Shown here: positions 40,516 through 52,406 of the stretch, piece after piece | Position numbering within the stretch: the first letter of the stretch is position 1 | Layout of the letters: every line of letters begins with the position of its first letter | Assembly (NCBI RefSeq): GCF_963678635.1 | Contig: NC_087068.1 | Coordinates: 13,398,027-13,462,026, forward strand | Reading direction: 5' to 3' | Length of the DNA: 64,000 bases | Source of the DNA: Symsagittifera roscoffensis | Lineage: Eukaryota > Xenacoelomorpha > Acoela > Convolutidae | Notes under the pieces: generated by a model | What the model saw: the letters and a program-made list of their open reading frames with translations, nothing else | What the model was told of the DNA's origin: nothing | Databases searched by the model: none | Translations under genes and position numbers: made by a program

Positions 40516-41499
40516 ATTACTTCCTTTCAAATGCGCAAAAATTTTCACATGCGGTAAAACATTAAAGCTTTAATTAGATGACTTATAATTATTTCCTTTC
40601 AAATGCATATGAAACAGATAAAATAAACAGAACCAAAAAACTTTTAAAAAAAATCGAATTTTATTCGAATCATGATGTTTCAAATATAAAATAAGGACTA
40701 TGTAAAAATCGAGCTCAACGAAAACTGCACATTACTCAAAATTTAACCAGTTTACATGAAAGCAGAACCAAAATTGAGAACTTCACAGGCAGTCAGAAAA
40801 GATAGCAGTTCAAGGGTTGACCACCGCCACCTTGTCACAGAGTTACTCTGATATTCTTATCAAGCCATAGCCGGGGGAGGTTTAACCGCCAATCAGTTAA
40901 ATTGGGTAGTTGGTTGAAACTAAATTGAAACTATTTAATTTTCTTTAAAACACAAACTAATTGCAAACAAAATACTGTGCAACCAGAAACCAGTACCGAG
41001 TTCAACGACTACTTTTTGCATTTATTTGGGACGTTTACCCAATCAACGTTGCCTAATCCTCAAAACTAACTAATTTTAACAATTGGTTGATTAGTATCTA
41101 AATCATTTGCATTCACTCATTTTTAACAAAAGCTGACTTAAAAATTGTAATTCGTATTGTTTGAACGCGGAAAAAAAGCATTTTTGTCTTGATGGCTATA
41201 TTTTGTCTTGACCCTTAAAAAAACCAACTGGCGAACGGCCTCACTAAATGGCAATGTAAATCACTTCAGAAATTGCAGAGCAGTGAGTAATTTGAACGAA
41301 CTGCAAGAATTTACCTTAAAAACTGATCATGCTCATTTACCGAGCCACAAACACTAATAACACTTCCCGAACGATTGTCTTCAACGCCCACATTGACTTG
41401 CCTCAATATGTAGTGTCGTCAAGACCGAGTTATTCAACATCTCTTTGAAGTATCAACCGAATCACCCAGCTAGCTTTGTAAACAATTTCAAAAACCAGA
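40516..41499. other. Intergenic, nothing recognised
   Basis: AT-rich DNA. ATTACTTCCTTTCAAATGC at 40516 recurs in part near 40590. No gene signal until the MULE remnant. Confidence 0.4.
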
Positions 41500-42326
41500 A
41501 AAATTGAGAGCGTCGACGAAATTTCTGAACCTCACAAAATTGCACACAGCGGTGATGCGCCCTTAGATTTCAGTTCTGGTAAATCAGACAACCGAACTCT
41601 GGTGTTTGCAACATTACCTTCTCTGGATTCGCTATGTCAGTCTGAAATCTGTCATTGCGACGGGACGTTTTTAGTAGCACCAGATGTCTACCACATTTAT
41701 ACAATACATGATGTGATCGAATACACACTCATACCCTTGATGTACGACTTACTGCCCAACAAGACTCGAGTAAAAAACATAGAAAAGTTTCGGCTGCTTA
41801 AAGCATTTCTGAAAAAAGTAGTCCTTGATTTCGAAGCCCTAATTTCAACGTCATTAAGAATATGCAGCACGATCTATAAAATCAATTTTGCTTTTTCCAT
41901 TTGGACCAGGCAATATACAAAAAAGTTGGACTTAGGCGCAAAAACAAAAACAATTTTGAGTTTCGTCTAAACACCAAAAAGTTTTAATTTTGGCATGGAA
42001 TTCGTTCTTGTTGACGATGCAACGTACGCGTTTGAAAAGCAGCGAAAAGAGGATCGTTTAAAACCATTTCAGAGTCTACCGGACTACTTTGAAGACAACT
42101 ATATTGAGCTTGTCCTGGAAACAAACTGGTCCTACCAAAGTTTGATATTGCCGATTGGAACTTTTCTAATTGGTTTCTCATTGGAGAACCTCGTACAATT
42201 AATGCATTGGAGTCATCGAATGGCAGCTTCAAAGAAATCGTGTCAACAAAGCACCCTATCCTCCCCAAGCTCATCAGACTTTTCAAAGATGAGCAAAGGA
42301 TTGCCAAAAAAATGTGGAGAGACTGA
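41500..42326 (+). pseudogene. Mutator-like (MULE) transposase remnant
   Basis: In one frame: RTLVFATLPSLDSL, then CDGTFLVAP (D at 41659, the first catalytic Asp of the MULE DDE core), IYTIHDVIEYTLIPLMYDLL and PNKT, matching the MULE transposase domain. A TAA at 41968-41970 interrupts; the same frame then gives LPDYFEDNYIE, the usual YFE-YIG motif. After a frameshift near 42145 another frame gives DWNFSNW, RTINALESSNGSFKE and HPILPKLIRLFKDEQ, the C-terminal WN/RT-N/HP motifs of the family, ending at a TGA at 42324. The N-terminal zinc finger (FLYWCH or WRKY type) is not visible. A single dead copy, with no terminal repeats identified. Confidence 0.78.
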
Positions 42327-44823
42327 TGGCTTTGAGGTCATTAGAAATTCAAAACCCAAAATTTCGATTGCTAAAGAAAACTTGTTTAGAACGCAAGCAA
42401 TTACAATCGAGATCACATACAGAAGTTTTTAAAACATCGTAACTTTACTAATTCGTAACTTTAAAATATCCTAAAACTTTATGCATAGCAAAATTGTTAC
42501 GATCTTTGAAATGTGTCATTTGATGGTTCAGATTTCATTGTTAAAGTGGTGAATGCTTTCTGACTGTAATCAAATTAGAAAGTTTTTATTTTTTCTTCTA
42601 ATCTATTTCTCCTCAATCTACTTTGGTCGGATTGTTCTTGGCTGAATTATTTGTGTTTTTGGCTGAAATGTTTGTATCTGAAATTGGCTGAATTGTCTGA
42701 GGCTCAATGGTAAATGCTACACATATGCCCCACCACGATCCCCCCCACCCAATCCTCCCTAGATGCTTGCATATATCAAAGTTTAAAACTAGAATTTATG
42801 CGAATAAGTGTCTCTAAGCCCCTAAATTGTGGGTTAAAAACAATCAAAAGTTCAAAGAGAGAGAGAGAGAGAGCTTTTAGGTTTATGCCCCACACACCCT
42901 ATTTAACGTACAAACTGTTTTTTTTGCGTATGGTATCACTTTGAAGTTGGCGTATTGTATCACTTTGAATCAAAATTTTCTTGCCTCGAATCTACCGGGA
43001 TTGTTTTGTTTTACAAACACACTTTAGTATGACGAATAATGATTTGCTTGAAAGACCTTTGTATTGAAGAAAGTAATCTCAAATTCTTACTAGTTCCAAA
43101 TTTTTGCAAATTTTTGTCGCAATTGAAATTTCTAATGATGCTGTGTTCAGAACTTCCTAATCCACTAGTAAGCATGAATGAATATTTTCCAAATTGCTGG
43201 TTAAATAATTCCAAAAAAAAACACATTGATCTTAATCACTTTTCCACCTAAAAAAAAAACGGAAAACAATACAAAAGTGAAAACGAAAAAAGATCCTACT
43301 GGTAGCCTTCTTCTTCTGAATGCCTTATAAATAATACTTAAGTACAAATTTCGATAGTTTTCGTAAACCATTTGAAAGGTTTGCCAGCAATTATTTTCTC
43401 TCATTTTGTCCCAAAAAATCTTTCCTTTTTGCCATTTTAGCATTATCAATGAATTCGAGCGATACTACAAGTATTCAATTAGGGCGTAAAATTGTCAAAG
43501 AAATATACGCATGCTTATTGTTTCGACCATTTGAAAAATGGAGGAATTTTGTATTTGGGTTTGTTCCAGTTTTTTTCTAATTTATTTCCACTCAAAATCA
43601 GGTAACACAAAAAATCATCGCAGTGGAGCGATATACCAAAATGAAGCTCTTTCAGTCGTGATTCGAACGACATTAGAAAAAACAACAGTATAAACTGGTT
43701 TAGTTTTTGTTCTTTTTTATTCAGTTTCGAGCGAATAAAGCCAGCGAGCTGGCTTACAATAGCTATTTGTGTTATTTATGCTTAACTTAAGCCCTAAAAA
43801 CTTAGTTTTGGCGCAAAAAAAAACAAGATTCTTGGCTGGTTTACCGCTCTAAGTTTTGTTTTTGTTGGTTTTTCGATATGCAACAGGTGCTATTCACGTG
43901 ATTACCTAATCATTGATTGCATGTGTCATGGTGAAACACTGAATAGTTCAAGTGCTGTTTAATTTCACTCTAGATTATAATCTAGAAGTTATTAAGTTAC
44001 TCTATAAAATCTATAAGAGTAAAACGCTATTAAGCCTTCAAGTAAAATTCAGATCGTCAGCTAGAAATAAGAAACAAAGCTGCTTTTATCGAGTCAGTTT
44101 CCGGAAGTATTTGACTGGCATTGAGTGTCGATGAAAACACTTGGGGTTAAAAAAACTTCGTAGTTCAAAAAGAAAAAATTCTTAATTTTAAGCCCCTAAA
44201 TTGTGCGCTTAAAACAATCAAAAGTTCAATGAGAAAAAGCTATTTAGCTTGAGCCTCGTACACGCTATGTAACATAAAAATATATGTTTGCTTATGGCGT
44301 CACTTGGATAATTGACAATCAGAAAATCGCTTGCCTTTTTGATTCTTGCAGTTTGATTTTCATGCCAATTTTGGTGGGAAAGAGTTACAGTTTGGATATT
44401 TTACTTGTTAACTTGATTGGGATGTTAACTTGATCCCCGTTTTCAACCGTGATTCAACTTGATCCCCGTTTGGGATGTTAACTTGATCCCCGTTTTCAAT
44501 CGTGATTCAAGCTGAATGAAAATTTTTTTAAAAATTCTCCAGTTGTCATGTCATGAAAAAAAAAACGATTCGAAATACTGAAAATTGCATTTTTTTTAAA
44601 TGCTTGAATTTTAGGCATTCCAGTTTTTTATAAATTGCCCCTGACGTCGTTTTTGGTTCAATTATACATGAAAAAGTGAATGAAACTGCACAGATAGTTG
44701 AAACTAATAATCCAGCTCAAATGCATTTATAGACCTAGTTTAATATTTGCTGATAATAGGAGATAATGAGCTGATAACTAATGAAATTTTTCAATCAACT
44801 GAAAATTCTCAATTATGTTTTAG
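42327..44823. other. Intergenic or upstream intron; several small repeats
   Basis: No gene recognised. CCCTAAATTGTGNGNTTAAAA followed by CAATCAAAAGTTCAA occurs at about 42822 and 44194 (about 130 bp shared, direct orientation). A (GA)n tract is at 42857-42874. Phrases of GATGTTAACTTGATCCCCG recur three times at about 44420-44490. Upstream exons of the channel gene may lie here but were not recognised. Confidence 0.45.
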
Positions 44824-45049
44824 ACGATGCAGATAGACATGTACTTTCGCACGCTATGGCGAGACGAGCGACTCAAGTCCACGTTCGATTTCCTGGTGGC
44901 AGACAATTCCTCGAACTACTACATAGACGCACAAGAGTCGAAGCGTGAACTACCCTCTCGCCATCACGAACGACCTCTATCTAACACGTCCTCGGAGGAT
45001 GATTCCGACCATAAAGTGGAACTCGATTCAGATCTGCAGAAGAAAAAAG
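44824..45049 (+). CDS. Cys-loop ligand-gated ion channel, exon A (partial gene)
   Basis: A pyrimidine-rich tract ending TTTTAG (44821-44823 is TAG) precedes TMQIDMYFRTLWRDERL, the extracellular-domain strand motif shared by GABA, glutamate-gated chloride and related Cys-loop receptors. It continues with 50-odd residues of polar, Ser/Asp/Glu-rich sequence and ends at a donor AAAG/GTGAGG (cut after 45049), phase 1. The protein would be part of a pentameric membrane channel at synapses or in epithelia. The polar stretch before the next exon is longer than usual for this loop, so either the loop is expanded or the true donor is earlier. Signal-peptide exon, Cys-loop and membrane exons are not seen, so the gene is partial here. 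Confidence 0.75.
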
Positions 45050-46114
45050 GTGAGGGAATGGTGGTGAAAATTATCCATCTTGCTAACGAACACTTTCCCC
45101 TTGAACTATTGCAAAAGGCGGAAAATTCCTAAAAAGATTCAATTTTGATCAATTTTTGTTGCTTACCGGATGTTTGAGTTCCTTATAATTTGAATATTCA
45201 TAACCAGTTACCAAGGGGGGAGAGGTTTGGGGAGGAGGTTGTTGACCAGGGGCGGATTTAGGGGGGGGGGGGGCGGACGCCCTCTCCTACAGGGATTCGA
45301 CTCCCTACCAACCAAAGGGTCCCCCCTTTGTACTATTTCGAGATATCCATATTTGGTGACGGACCCTAAAAATTTTCTAAATATATATTTACTTTGACGG
45401 ACCCTAAATATATATTTACTTTGAGGGGGGAGCGCGCGCCAAAAAAAATGCATTTTTTTGGTCAAAATTTTCCAAAAAGTGCCTAAAAACGCATTTTTAT
45501 GTAGGCCTGTTTTTCAAGATTTTGCCTGCGGCGCAAAAAATTTCACCAAAACAGGGTTTTTTCAGTGCTTTGGGAGAGCCCGGAAAATCAATTCGGTCGA
45601 CCTAAAAAAAAGATCGACGAAATTTTTTTGAAAATCCGCCCTCCCCTCGAGAAAATCCTAGATCCGCCCCTGTTGTTGACAAGATTTAATAAGTTTGGGG
45701 AGGAGGTTGCTTAGAAGATCCAAAGTTAGACCTGGTATTCAATTTACGTATAATTTCGTCAACTGCTAACTGCTTAAAGAGCACTCCCATTCCCCATTTA
45801 TACATTTTTCAGACATCCTTAATTGAAGGCCCTTTTGACACGTGGTTGCCGGTGCAGGCTGTTTCAGGTCATCAAGCCAATAAAAGATCGCTTGTTAATT
45901 TTTTGGGAAATTCGTCTTCCAGGAAAAATTCAATAATTTTTTTGCCGGTTACATTTAGCATTAATTAATTTTTCTAGTTGTTGAAGTGCAGAACTTCAAA
46001 ACTGTTCGCAAAAAAAATTCTTTTGAATCACCTCAAAGTTTTTTGTCTTTTTGCGGTACAAAACCACTGGTGAGATTAGTTTTCATCTATATTCGACCTC
46101 ACTTTGCTTTCCAG
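45050..46114 (+). other. Intron of the channel gene
   Basis: GTGAGG at the 5' end, TTTGCTTTCCAG at the 3' end, 1065 bp. It hosts an inserted hAT-type MITE at 45247-45672, so the transposon did not disrupt coding sequence. Confidence 0.65.
45247..45672 (+). mobile_element. hAT-type MITE, intact ends and 8-bp target duplication
   Basis: 426 bp. Left end CAGGGGCGGATTTAGG and right end CCTAGATCCGCCCCTG are terminal inverted repeats of the widespread hAT type beginning CAGGGGCGGAT. TTGTTGAC is repeated exactly on both sides (45239-45246 and 45673-45680), the 8-bp duplication expected for hAT. There is a G-run after the left end and internal GAGCGCGCGCC. No transposase; it would need one from elsewhere. 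Related decayed copies lie at 9984, 17861, 55309 and 63821. Confidence 0.92.
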
Positions 46115-46252
46115 AGGCGGAGGGACAGAAGTTGGCAGATGCGAGAGAAGAGATCCCTGAACTGGTCACTTTGGGCCAGGAGTACGCGGAGGCCATCTGG
46201 ACTCCGGACATCTACTTCCCAGATGCAGTCAACATCGAGAGACCAGGAAAAG
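46115..46252 (+). CDS. Cys-loop ligand-gated ion channel, exon B (partial gene)
   Basis: Begins after a good acceptor (CTTTGCTTTCCAG, AG at 46113-46114). Joined to exon A in phase 1, the frame reads on without a stop. It contains LVTLGQEYAEAIWTPDIYFPD, where W-x-P-D is the loop A motif conserved across Cys-loop receptors. The G/C-rich coding composition contrasts with the AT-rich flanks. The 3' boundary is uncertain: AAAAG/GTCATA at 46252/46253 is a weak donor, and the frame stays open to a TAG at about 46321, so the exon may end elsewhere. Homology to a histamine-, pH- or GABA-gated subtype cannot be decided from this fragment. Confidence 0.75.
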
Positions 46253-48557
46253 GTCATACATCGTTTCAATATAATAATTTGATCTTTGATCAGATTCCTT
46301 TGAGACTCCAAAAACCCGTTTAGGGTGGAAAATTGACTTGGTTCTGAGTTCGAAATTTCAGCCAATCAGAATAGAGCATTTTACACGCTGGGCCTAACAA
46401 ATTTAGTTTGATTTGAACGCTGAGGGGGGGGGGGGTGGAGTAGATCCTAATTTGGTCTAATTTCTTTTTTGGGGGACGTAGATTATTTTTTAAACTCTTT
46501 TTATGATGACAATTAGGTGTCCTCGATCATCTATTGCATTTGTTTGAGTCAGTTTTTTCTTAGTAATGGGCTCATTTTGCAATTCAAAGCAGGCAGGAAA
46601 TTTTTAAGTAGCCTCATTATTTTAAGTTGCCATATAAAAATTGAATTAGCTAGATTTCTGAAAAATTTAGGCATCGTTTGTATTTCTTACCATTTTTTTT
46701 CCTGGTCTGTCTTTCGCATCTATTATATTTCATTTGTATATCTTGAACTACCATTTACGTCGCCACTTATCTGAACTTTTAAAAACAGCTTCGTCTCTTT
46801 TAAATTTTTATTGGTTACTTAAGGACGTCAATTTTACTGTTAATGCAGTTTTCATAGAAAAGCTTTGTTTTCGTCTGCGCTGACAGCTAATTTTGATTTG
46901 GGAAGGTCATTTTACTTTTCAAATGACTCCTGACTGAGAAAAGAGCCATCGACGACTTGACTCGGTTTTGCATGAATTAAACTGGTGTTAGATTATGGCA
47001 TCTAGACACTGTGCTCGAGGGTCAATTGACCTAGCGAACAAAAGCCGTCTGATTTGAATTCTTCAAATTTTTGAATTTGGTTCAAATTAGACTTTCACAT
47101 CCAATGTTTTCATAACATTTCGAAAGCGTCGATGTCTTTTAAATAAAAAAATTTAATAAATTTTGGATTATCTTGAACTGGGTGCATGCATAATCGTATT
47201 AGAACTAAATTTTATTTGACTCTGAAATAAATTTTATTTGACTCTGTATTAAACTATGAAAATTGAAGAATCGTTTGTTCAGTTTACTTGTTCGATTTGA
47301 GAAGTTCAAATGCTTTGATCGCTTGCAGGGCTTTGATTTTGATTAAACTCTATTTGTTTATACAAATAAGTAGAAATCTAAGACAGCTTGGTGTCAAAAC
47401 ATAAGTGAAGGGAGAAAATATTTAGGTGAGAAAACACCCATCTATGTAATTCAATTTTCAAGATCTCCAAAAATGCTCAAAATAGCTTATGTAGCCAAAA
47501 TGGTCTGACCATTCTGCTGAAAATTTGCTGAAAATAGCTTATGTTGCCAATTTTGAAAACTTTTGACATATGGGCGTCAAAAACCTGAAGAGGTGTATGT
47601 CTAATACCTAGATTCTTGAATTAAACCCTTCATTGTGAGGATAGCTGCTTGCTGTGCAAGTAGCACATAATGTCACGACCTCATATATCTTAACAAAAAA
47701 TTTTTTAAAAAAATCTTGTTTTTGTGTAGTGTGTGTGTATGGGGGGGGGGGGGTTGAAAATATAATGGGACTGAAACAAAGCTAGCCTTAAAACCAATTT
47801 TCAGACCAACGTTGATCTAAATTGGTGTCTATAGCCAAAAATTCAGACAAATAGTCTCGACACAAAGATAACTTACTTGATTTTTCAAAACCAAAATCAC
47901 AAGTAATGGGGGTAGTCAAAATTGAGTAAAAACCACACCCAGCAGAAAGTTCCTTCCCACTTCGCGAAATGGTGGGAACAATAAAATTTTATTACTCCTG
48001 TTAAGACTTTGTCTCTGTGGTAATAAATGAATAAAAAGAGCATAAAGAGATGATTTTTCCTCCAAATCGCCAAATCGCGAAAAAATCATAACAGCTGAAC
48101 TGAGTATATGAAAACAAGACTGTGCGTATCACGGCAAAACCCTGAATGATTTGATTTTTTTTCCGCAGCCCCGTGAACTTAGTGAAAAAGATAGCAGGCG
48201 AAACACCTTTTACATTTGAATTTGGGTTGAGGTGATATCTTCTCAGTATGTAAGTTTTAACATTTGAGATCAATTATTTTGTTAGCCCAAATCTTCCCAA
48301 GTAGACAAAACACGATAAACAGCAGAATAAATTATGTTTCCGCTCTCCAAAAATTTTAACATTAAAAATATTGTTGTTACTGTATTAGGAGACTATTTAG
48401 AAAACAATGTTTAGCTCAAATTTGCTGTATTTATAAGGATTTCTTTTTAAATAATAGTTTAATATCAATTAGTAAATGTTTAATGAAAGTGCTTATAATA
48501 CTTTTTGAGCTTCAAACCTCCTAATCTCCCTAAACAAAGTTTCAGATACAAAATACA
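46253..48557. other. Intron or intergenic, nothing recognised
   Basis: AT-rich DNA with homopolymer G tracts near 46424 and 47742. A short relic of the hairpin-rich repeat's left end (AACAAGACTGTGCGTATCACG) lies at about 48114. No further channel exon was found. Confidence 0.4.
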
Positions 48558-49105
48558 AACAAGACAGCTCGTAACAGAGCGAAGCCCTGAATGTTCCGAC
48601 TGCCTTTTAAGGTTTATGGAGCAGCAGTAATAACCTAAAAAAAATTAAATGAAATAAAACAAAATGAAATTTTTTTTTCTAAAATTTGAATTTTTTTTTG
48701 AAAATCATCCCCCCACACGCCATATAAAGTACAAAGGGATAGTTTTTGCTCCTAGTAACAAATCAATTAGGGCAAATAAGCTTCGTTCAACCAATTTAGA
48801 ACGATTTATAAGACGGATTAAATCTCCGCTTACGCGTTAATAGTGCGAATTATATCGCGCGTTAATTGTCCCAAATTGGTCAAAATGGCCAAAATGGCAA
48901 TCTTTAAACCCTCATAATTTTACGAAAAATGATCACAGGTGAAATATCTTTTCAAATTTAAGCTCAGGATAACAATACCTTTTGAATGATATAAAAAAAT
49001 TCAGTCAAAAATGGCTAGTTGAAAAGTCGAAATTTGTCTGAAGAAAAAAAAAACCCACCCCGAGCACAAATATTCCGTTACTTTTGTATCGAAAGTCGGA
49101 ACAAA
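48558..49105 (+). repeat. Hairpin-rich repeat family, copy B
   Basis: Left end GACAGCTCGTAACAGAGCGAAG, then GCCCTGAATGTTCCGACTGC; internal GCGAATTATATCGCGCGTTA; right end TACTTTTGTATCGAAAGTCG followed by GAACAA. About 545 bp. Inverted relative to copy C. Confidence 0.9.
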
Positions 49106-49565
49106 CACCCAAGAATTGTATAACTCACATTCACGCCTGTAACCATAAAGTTGATTTACAAAGAGAATTTTTAGCTTAGTTTCAAATCTAATATGTTACT
49201 GAAATAGGGACAGCAGTTTTTTCAAGAACTTTCAAAAACTTCAAAAACCGCTATTTATAACAAAATGCAGACTGCGGCCTAGAAAACATGATACTTCTGA
49301 AAATAAAGTCTTTCTTTGAAAATGGGTTTTCCTAGAATTTCAACAAATTTCAAATGACTGGCCTCAAAACCAGCCATTTATAATTCGTCGAAATTCCAGA
49401 AAGACCCACATTCAACGAAAGAAAAAACAACCAAATATTTATATTGCGCGAGCCTTGATAACGACAAATCCTCGTTTTGATGTTTTTAAGGAGTCAAGTC
49501 TTTATTTCATTTTAAGGCAACCAGTTTTGCTAGAAAAGAGCACCAGACATATTTCCAATTTTTTA
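49106..49565. other. Spacer between inverted copies B and C
   Basis: 460 bp of AT-rich DNA without gene signal. AAAACNAGCCATTTATAA-type sequence is near 49368. Confidence 0.45.
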
Positions 49566-50110
49566 TTGTTCCGACTTTCGATACGAAAGTGACGGAATAT
49601 TTGTGCTCGGGTGGGTTTTTTTTTCTTCAGACAAATTTCGACTTTTTAACTAGCGATTTTTGACGGAATTTTCTATATCATTCAAAAGGTATTGTTGTCC
49701 TGAGCTCAAATTTGAAAAGATATTTCACCTGTGATTATTTTTCGTAAAGTTATGAGGGTTTAAAGATTGCCATTTTGGCCATTTTGACCAATTTGGGACA
49801 ATTAACGCGCGATATAATTCGCGCTATTAACGCGTAAGCGGAGTTTTAATCCGTCTTATAAATCGTTTCAAATTGGTTGAACGAAGCTTATTTGCCATAA
49901 TTGATTTGTTACAAGGAAGGAAATTTCTCTTTTTGTACTTTATATGGCGTGTGGGGGGATGATTTTCATAAAAATTTTCAAATTTTAGAAAAAAAAATTT
50001 TTCATTTTATTTTATTTCATTTAATTTTTTTATGTTATTACTGCTGCTCCATAAAACTTAAAAGGCAGTCGGAACATTCAGGGCTTCGCCCTGATACGAG
50101 CAGTCTTGTT
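49566..50110 (-). repeat. Hairpin-rich repeat family, copy C
   Basis: Same family on the minus strand: starts TTGTTCCGACTTTCGATACG and ends CAGGGCTTCGCCCTGATACG followed by AGCAGTCTTGTT. The two ends carry perfect small hairpins. Confidence 0.92.
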
Positions 50111-51470
50111 TGGGTTTGGATTTGGTTGAAAGTTGCTTCATACGAAGGCTGCACGTTTACACTGATGAGGTAATAAAAGGGCGGGGTTCGTTCTGTAATA
50201 CCTGACGACGGTAAAAAGATTTCAGCAGAAAAGAAGGAAAAACTGATTTAGATACCAGCGGGAAAGTGTAATTTAAATCTCTGATTGCTTTCTGGAAATC
50301 TAATTAGAACAGAGCTTAAACCACACGTTTAAAAATGATAGACCCTGTTTTCATCTGCCTTGACTTAAAGTTAATTCGATCCAGAAATATCCGCGGAATA
50401 ACAAACTGCATTTACCCTTACCCTAAAGAGATTGTACAATCTGCTTATTTTACGCATACTATTTTGTATATAAATGTTTGTTGGTATTGGGTTTTCATGA
50501 CATAAACAGCGACTGAACTGTGAAGATAATTCTATTGCCAAGGTCAATTTACGCTTTAAGGTTGATTAACAGAAACCTCAGAAAACCGAAATGAATTTTT
50601 TTTCTAAAAGCAACAAATTTTGTTTTCGCTTTTACGCTGAGAACTAAAATTAAACAAAAATTTCCTCTCCACAATAAAAGCCCTCATGATTATATATCAC
50701 TCGGATGAAAAATGATACATATATTTTGTAGGAAATCCTATTTTATTAGACGTTTTGATGACAATTATTTTATGCTCTTTTGTGGATGTTTGAACCATCG
50801 GATAATTTCACTAGACTATCTATTTATATTTAACACAGCAGACGGATTAGGATTGCAACATTCTCTTGAGAAACGAGCGCCAAGAGAGCTTACTTGATTC
50901 TGGTTTAAGACTGGCCATATCATAAAACTTAACAGTGACATATGGGGCATGTTGTTTTTTAAGGAAAAGCACAGTTAGTTGTGGCATTTGAGATCTCGAT
51001 TACATGCAGATTATCATCGAAAAGAAAACAAAATGACATAAAAAGATTCACATTTTTATTGATATTTATGTCAACTGAAATTCACGGTCTGCTTAAGCAC
51101 CAACGAATTTCAGTTATTTGCCTATCGCTGCCAAGTGAACATGTGTTTTTACTGGTTGTTTTTCTGACAATTTTTTTCTAAAGTTTCAGTGTCTCATCGG
51201 CCACTGAATCCACGCATGGATAATGACAAAATTATTAGCTTCAGTGTCAAGTCTTGTATTTGACGAAATTCAATTTATAATATTTTGTAAAAAAAAATTG
51301 AGTGAGTAAATGGTATGAACTACGGCCAAAAATGTCGCTTACGCAAAACTAGATGCATCACGAAAAACTCCTAGAGGAGCAAATGTGGTCATCATGTGAA
51401 AATACTTTCAGTCGGATTCCTCACATAAAACATATTTCAAAAAAATAGCAAATATCCGTGTATATAGTTT
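50111..51470. other. Intergenic, nothing recognised
   Basis: AT-rich DNA. Frames of 60-66 codons near 50712 and 50981 show no domain and are probably chance. Confidence 0.4.
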
Positions 51471-52011
51471 TTGTTCCGACTTTCGTAACGAAAGTCACAG
51501 AATATTTGTGCTCGGGATGGGTTTTTTTTTCTTCAGACAAATTTCGACTTTTTAACTAGCCGTTTTTGACTAAATTTTTTTAAAACATTCAAAAGGTATT
51601 GTTATCCTGAGCTTAAATTTGAAAAGATATTTCACCTGTGATCATTTTTCGTAAAATTATGAGGGTTTAAAGATTGCCATTTTGGCCATTTTGACCAATT
51701 TGGGACAATTAACGCGCGATATAATTCGCACTATTAACGCGTAAGCGGAGATTTAATCCGTCTTATAAATCGTTCTAAATTGGTTGAACGAAGCTTATTT
51801 GCCCTAATTGATTTGTTACAAGGAGCGAAATCTATTCTTTTGCACTTAATATAGCGTGTGGGGGAATGATTTTCAAAGAAAATTTCAAATTTTAGAAAAA
51901 AGTTTTCATTTCATTTTATTACAATTAATTGTTTCATGTTATTACTGCTCCAAAAATCATAAAAAGCAGTCGGAACATTCAGGGCTTCGCCCTGATACGA
52001 GCAGTTTTGTT
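51471..52011 (-). repeat. Hairpin-rich repeat family, copy D
   Basis: Minus-strand copy with TTGTTCCGACTTTCGTAACG at the left and GGGCTTCGCCCTGATACGAG at the right. It is very similar to copy C, including AATTGGTTGAACGAAGCTTA. Confidence 0.92.
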
Positions 52012-52396
52012 ATGCCTTGAACTTGAATAGCTCAAGTGATCAAAACCAATACGATTTTTCTGAACACACTTTGAAACTGAGATTCACTTGAACAATTTAT
52101 TTCAAAAAGTACTCGGTGTCGAAACAAGTGGTCTGAATACAGTTTTTTCTCCCAGCTAAAAATATTCTGAAAAAATAATTGTCTCAATTGCGCCCAAAAA
52201 CTTTGTTTCACCACGCTTTCTGCCACGCTAAACGAATTTCAGTGAATATGTTTTCTACAGTTCCCGTGATCGTGAAACCCGCTCATTTTGTTTTGTTAAA
52301 AATTGCACTAGATTCATAATTGAACACATAAAAAATCATCCGTGATCGGAACTTTCTCTGTGGCTTACTCTGCAACCTGCTCTTTTTGTTTGCGAA
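52012..52396. other. Intergenic, nothing recognised
   Basis: AT-rich spacer between repeat copy D and the C/G-run MITE. Confidence 0.4.
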
Positions 52397-52406
52397 AATT
52401 AGAGAG

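Noticed and set aside
40270..40557. Open frames crossing the N run
   Set aside because: They exist only because unknown bases are read as open.
45208..45465. Minus-strand frame with Pro-rich end
   Set aside because: Lies within the G-run and left half of the hAT MITE.
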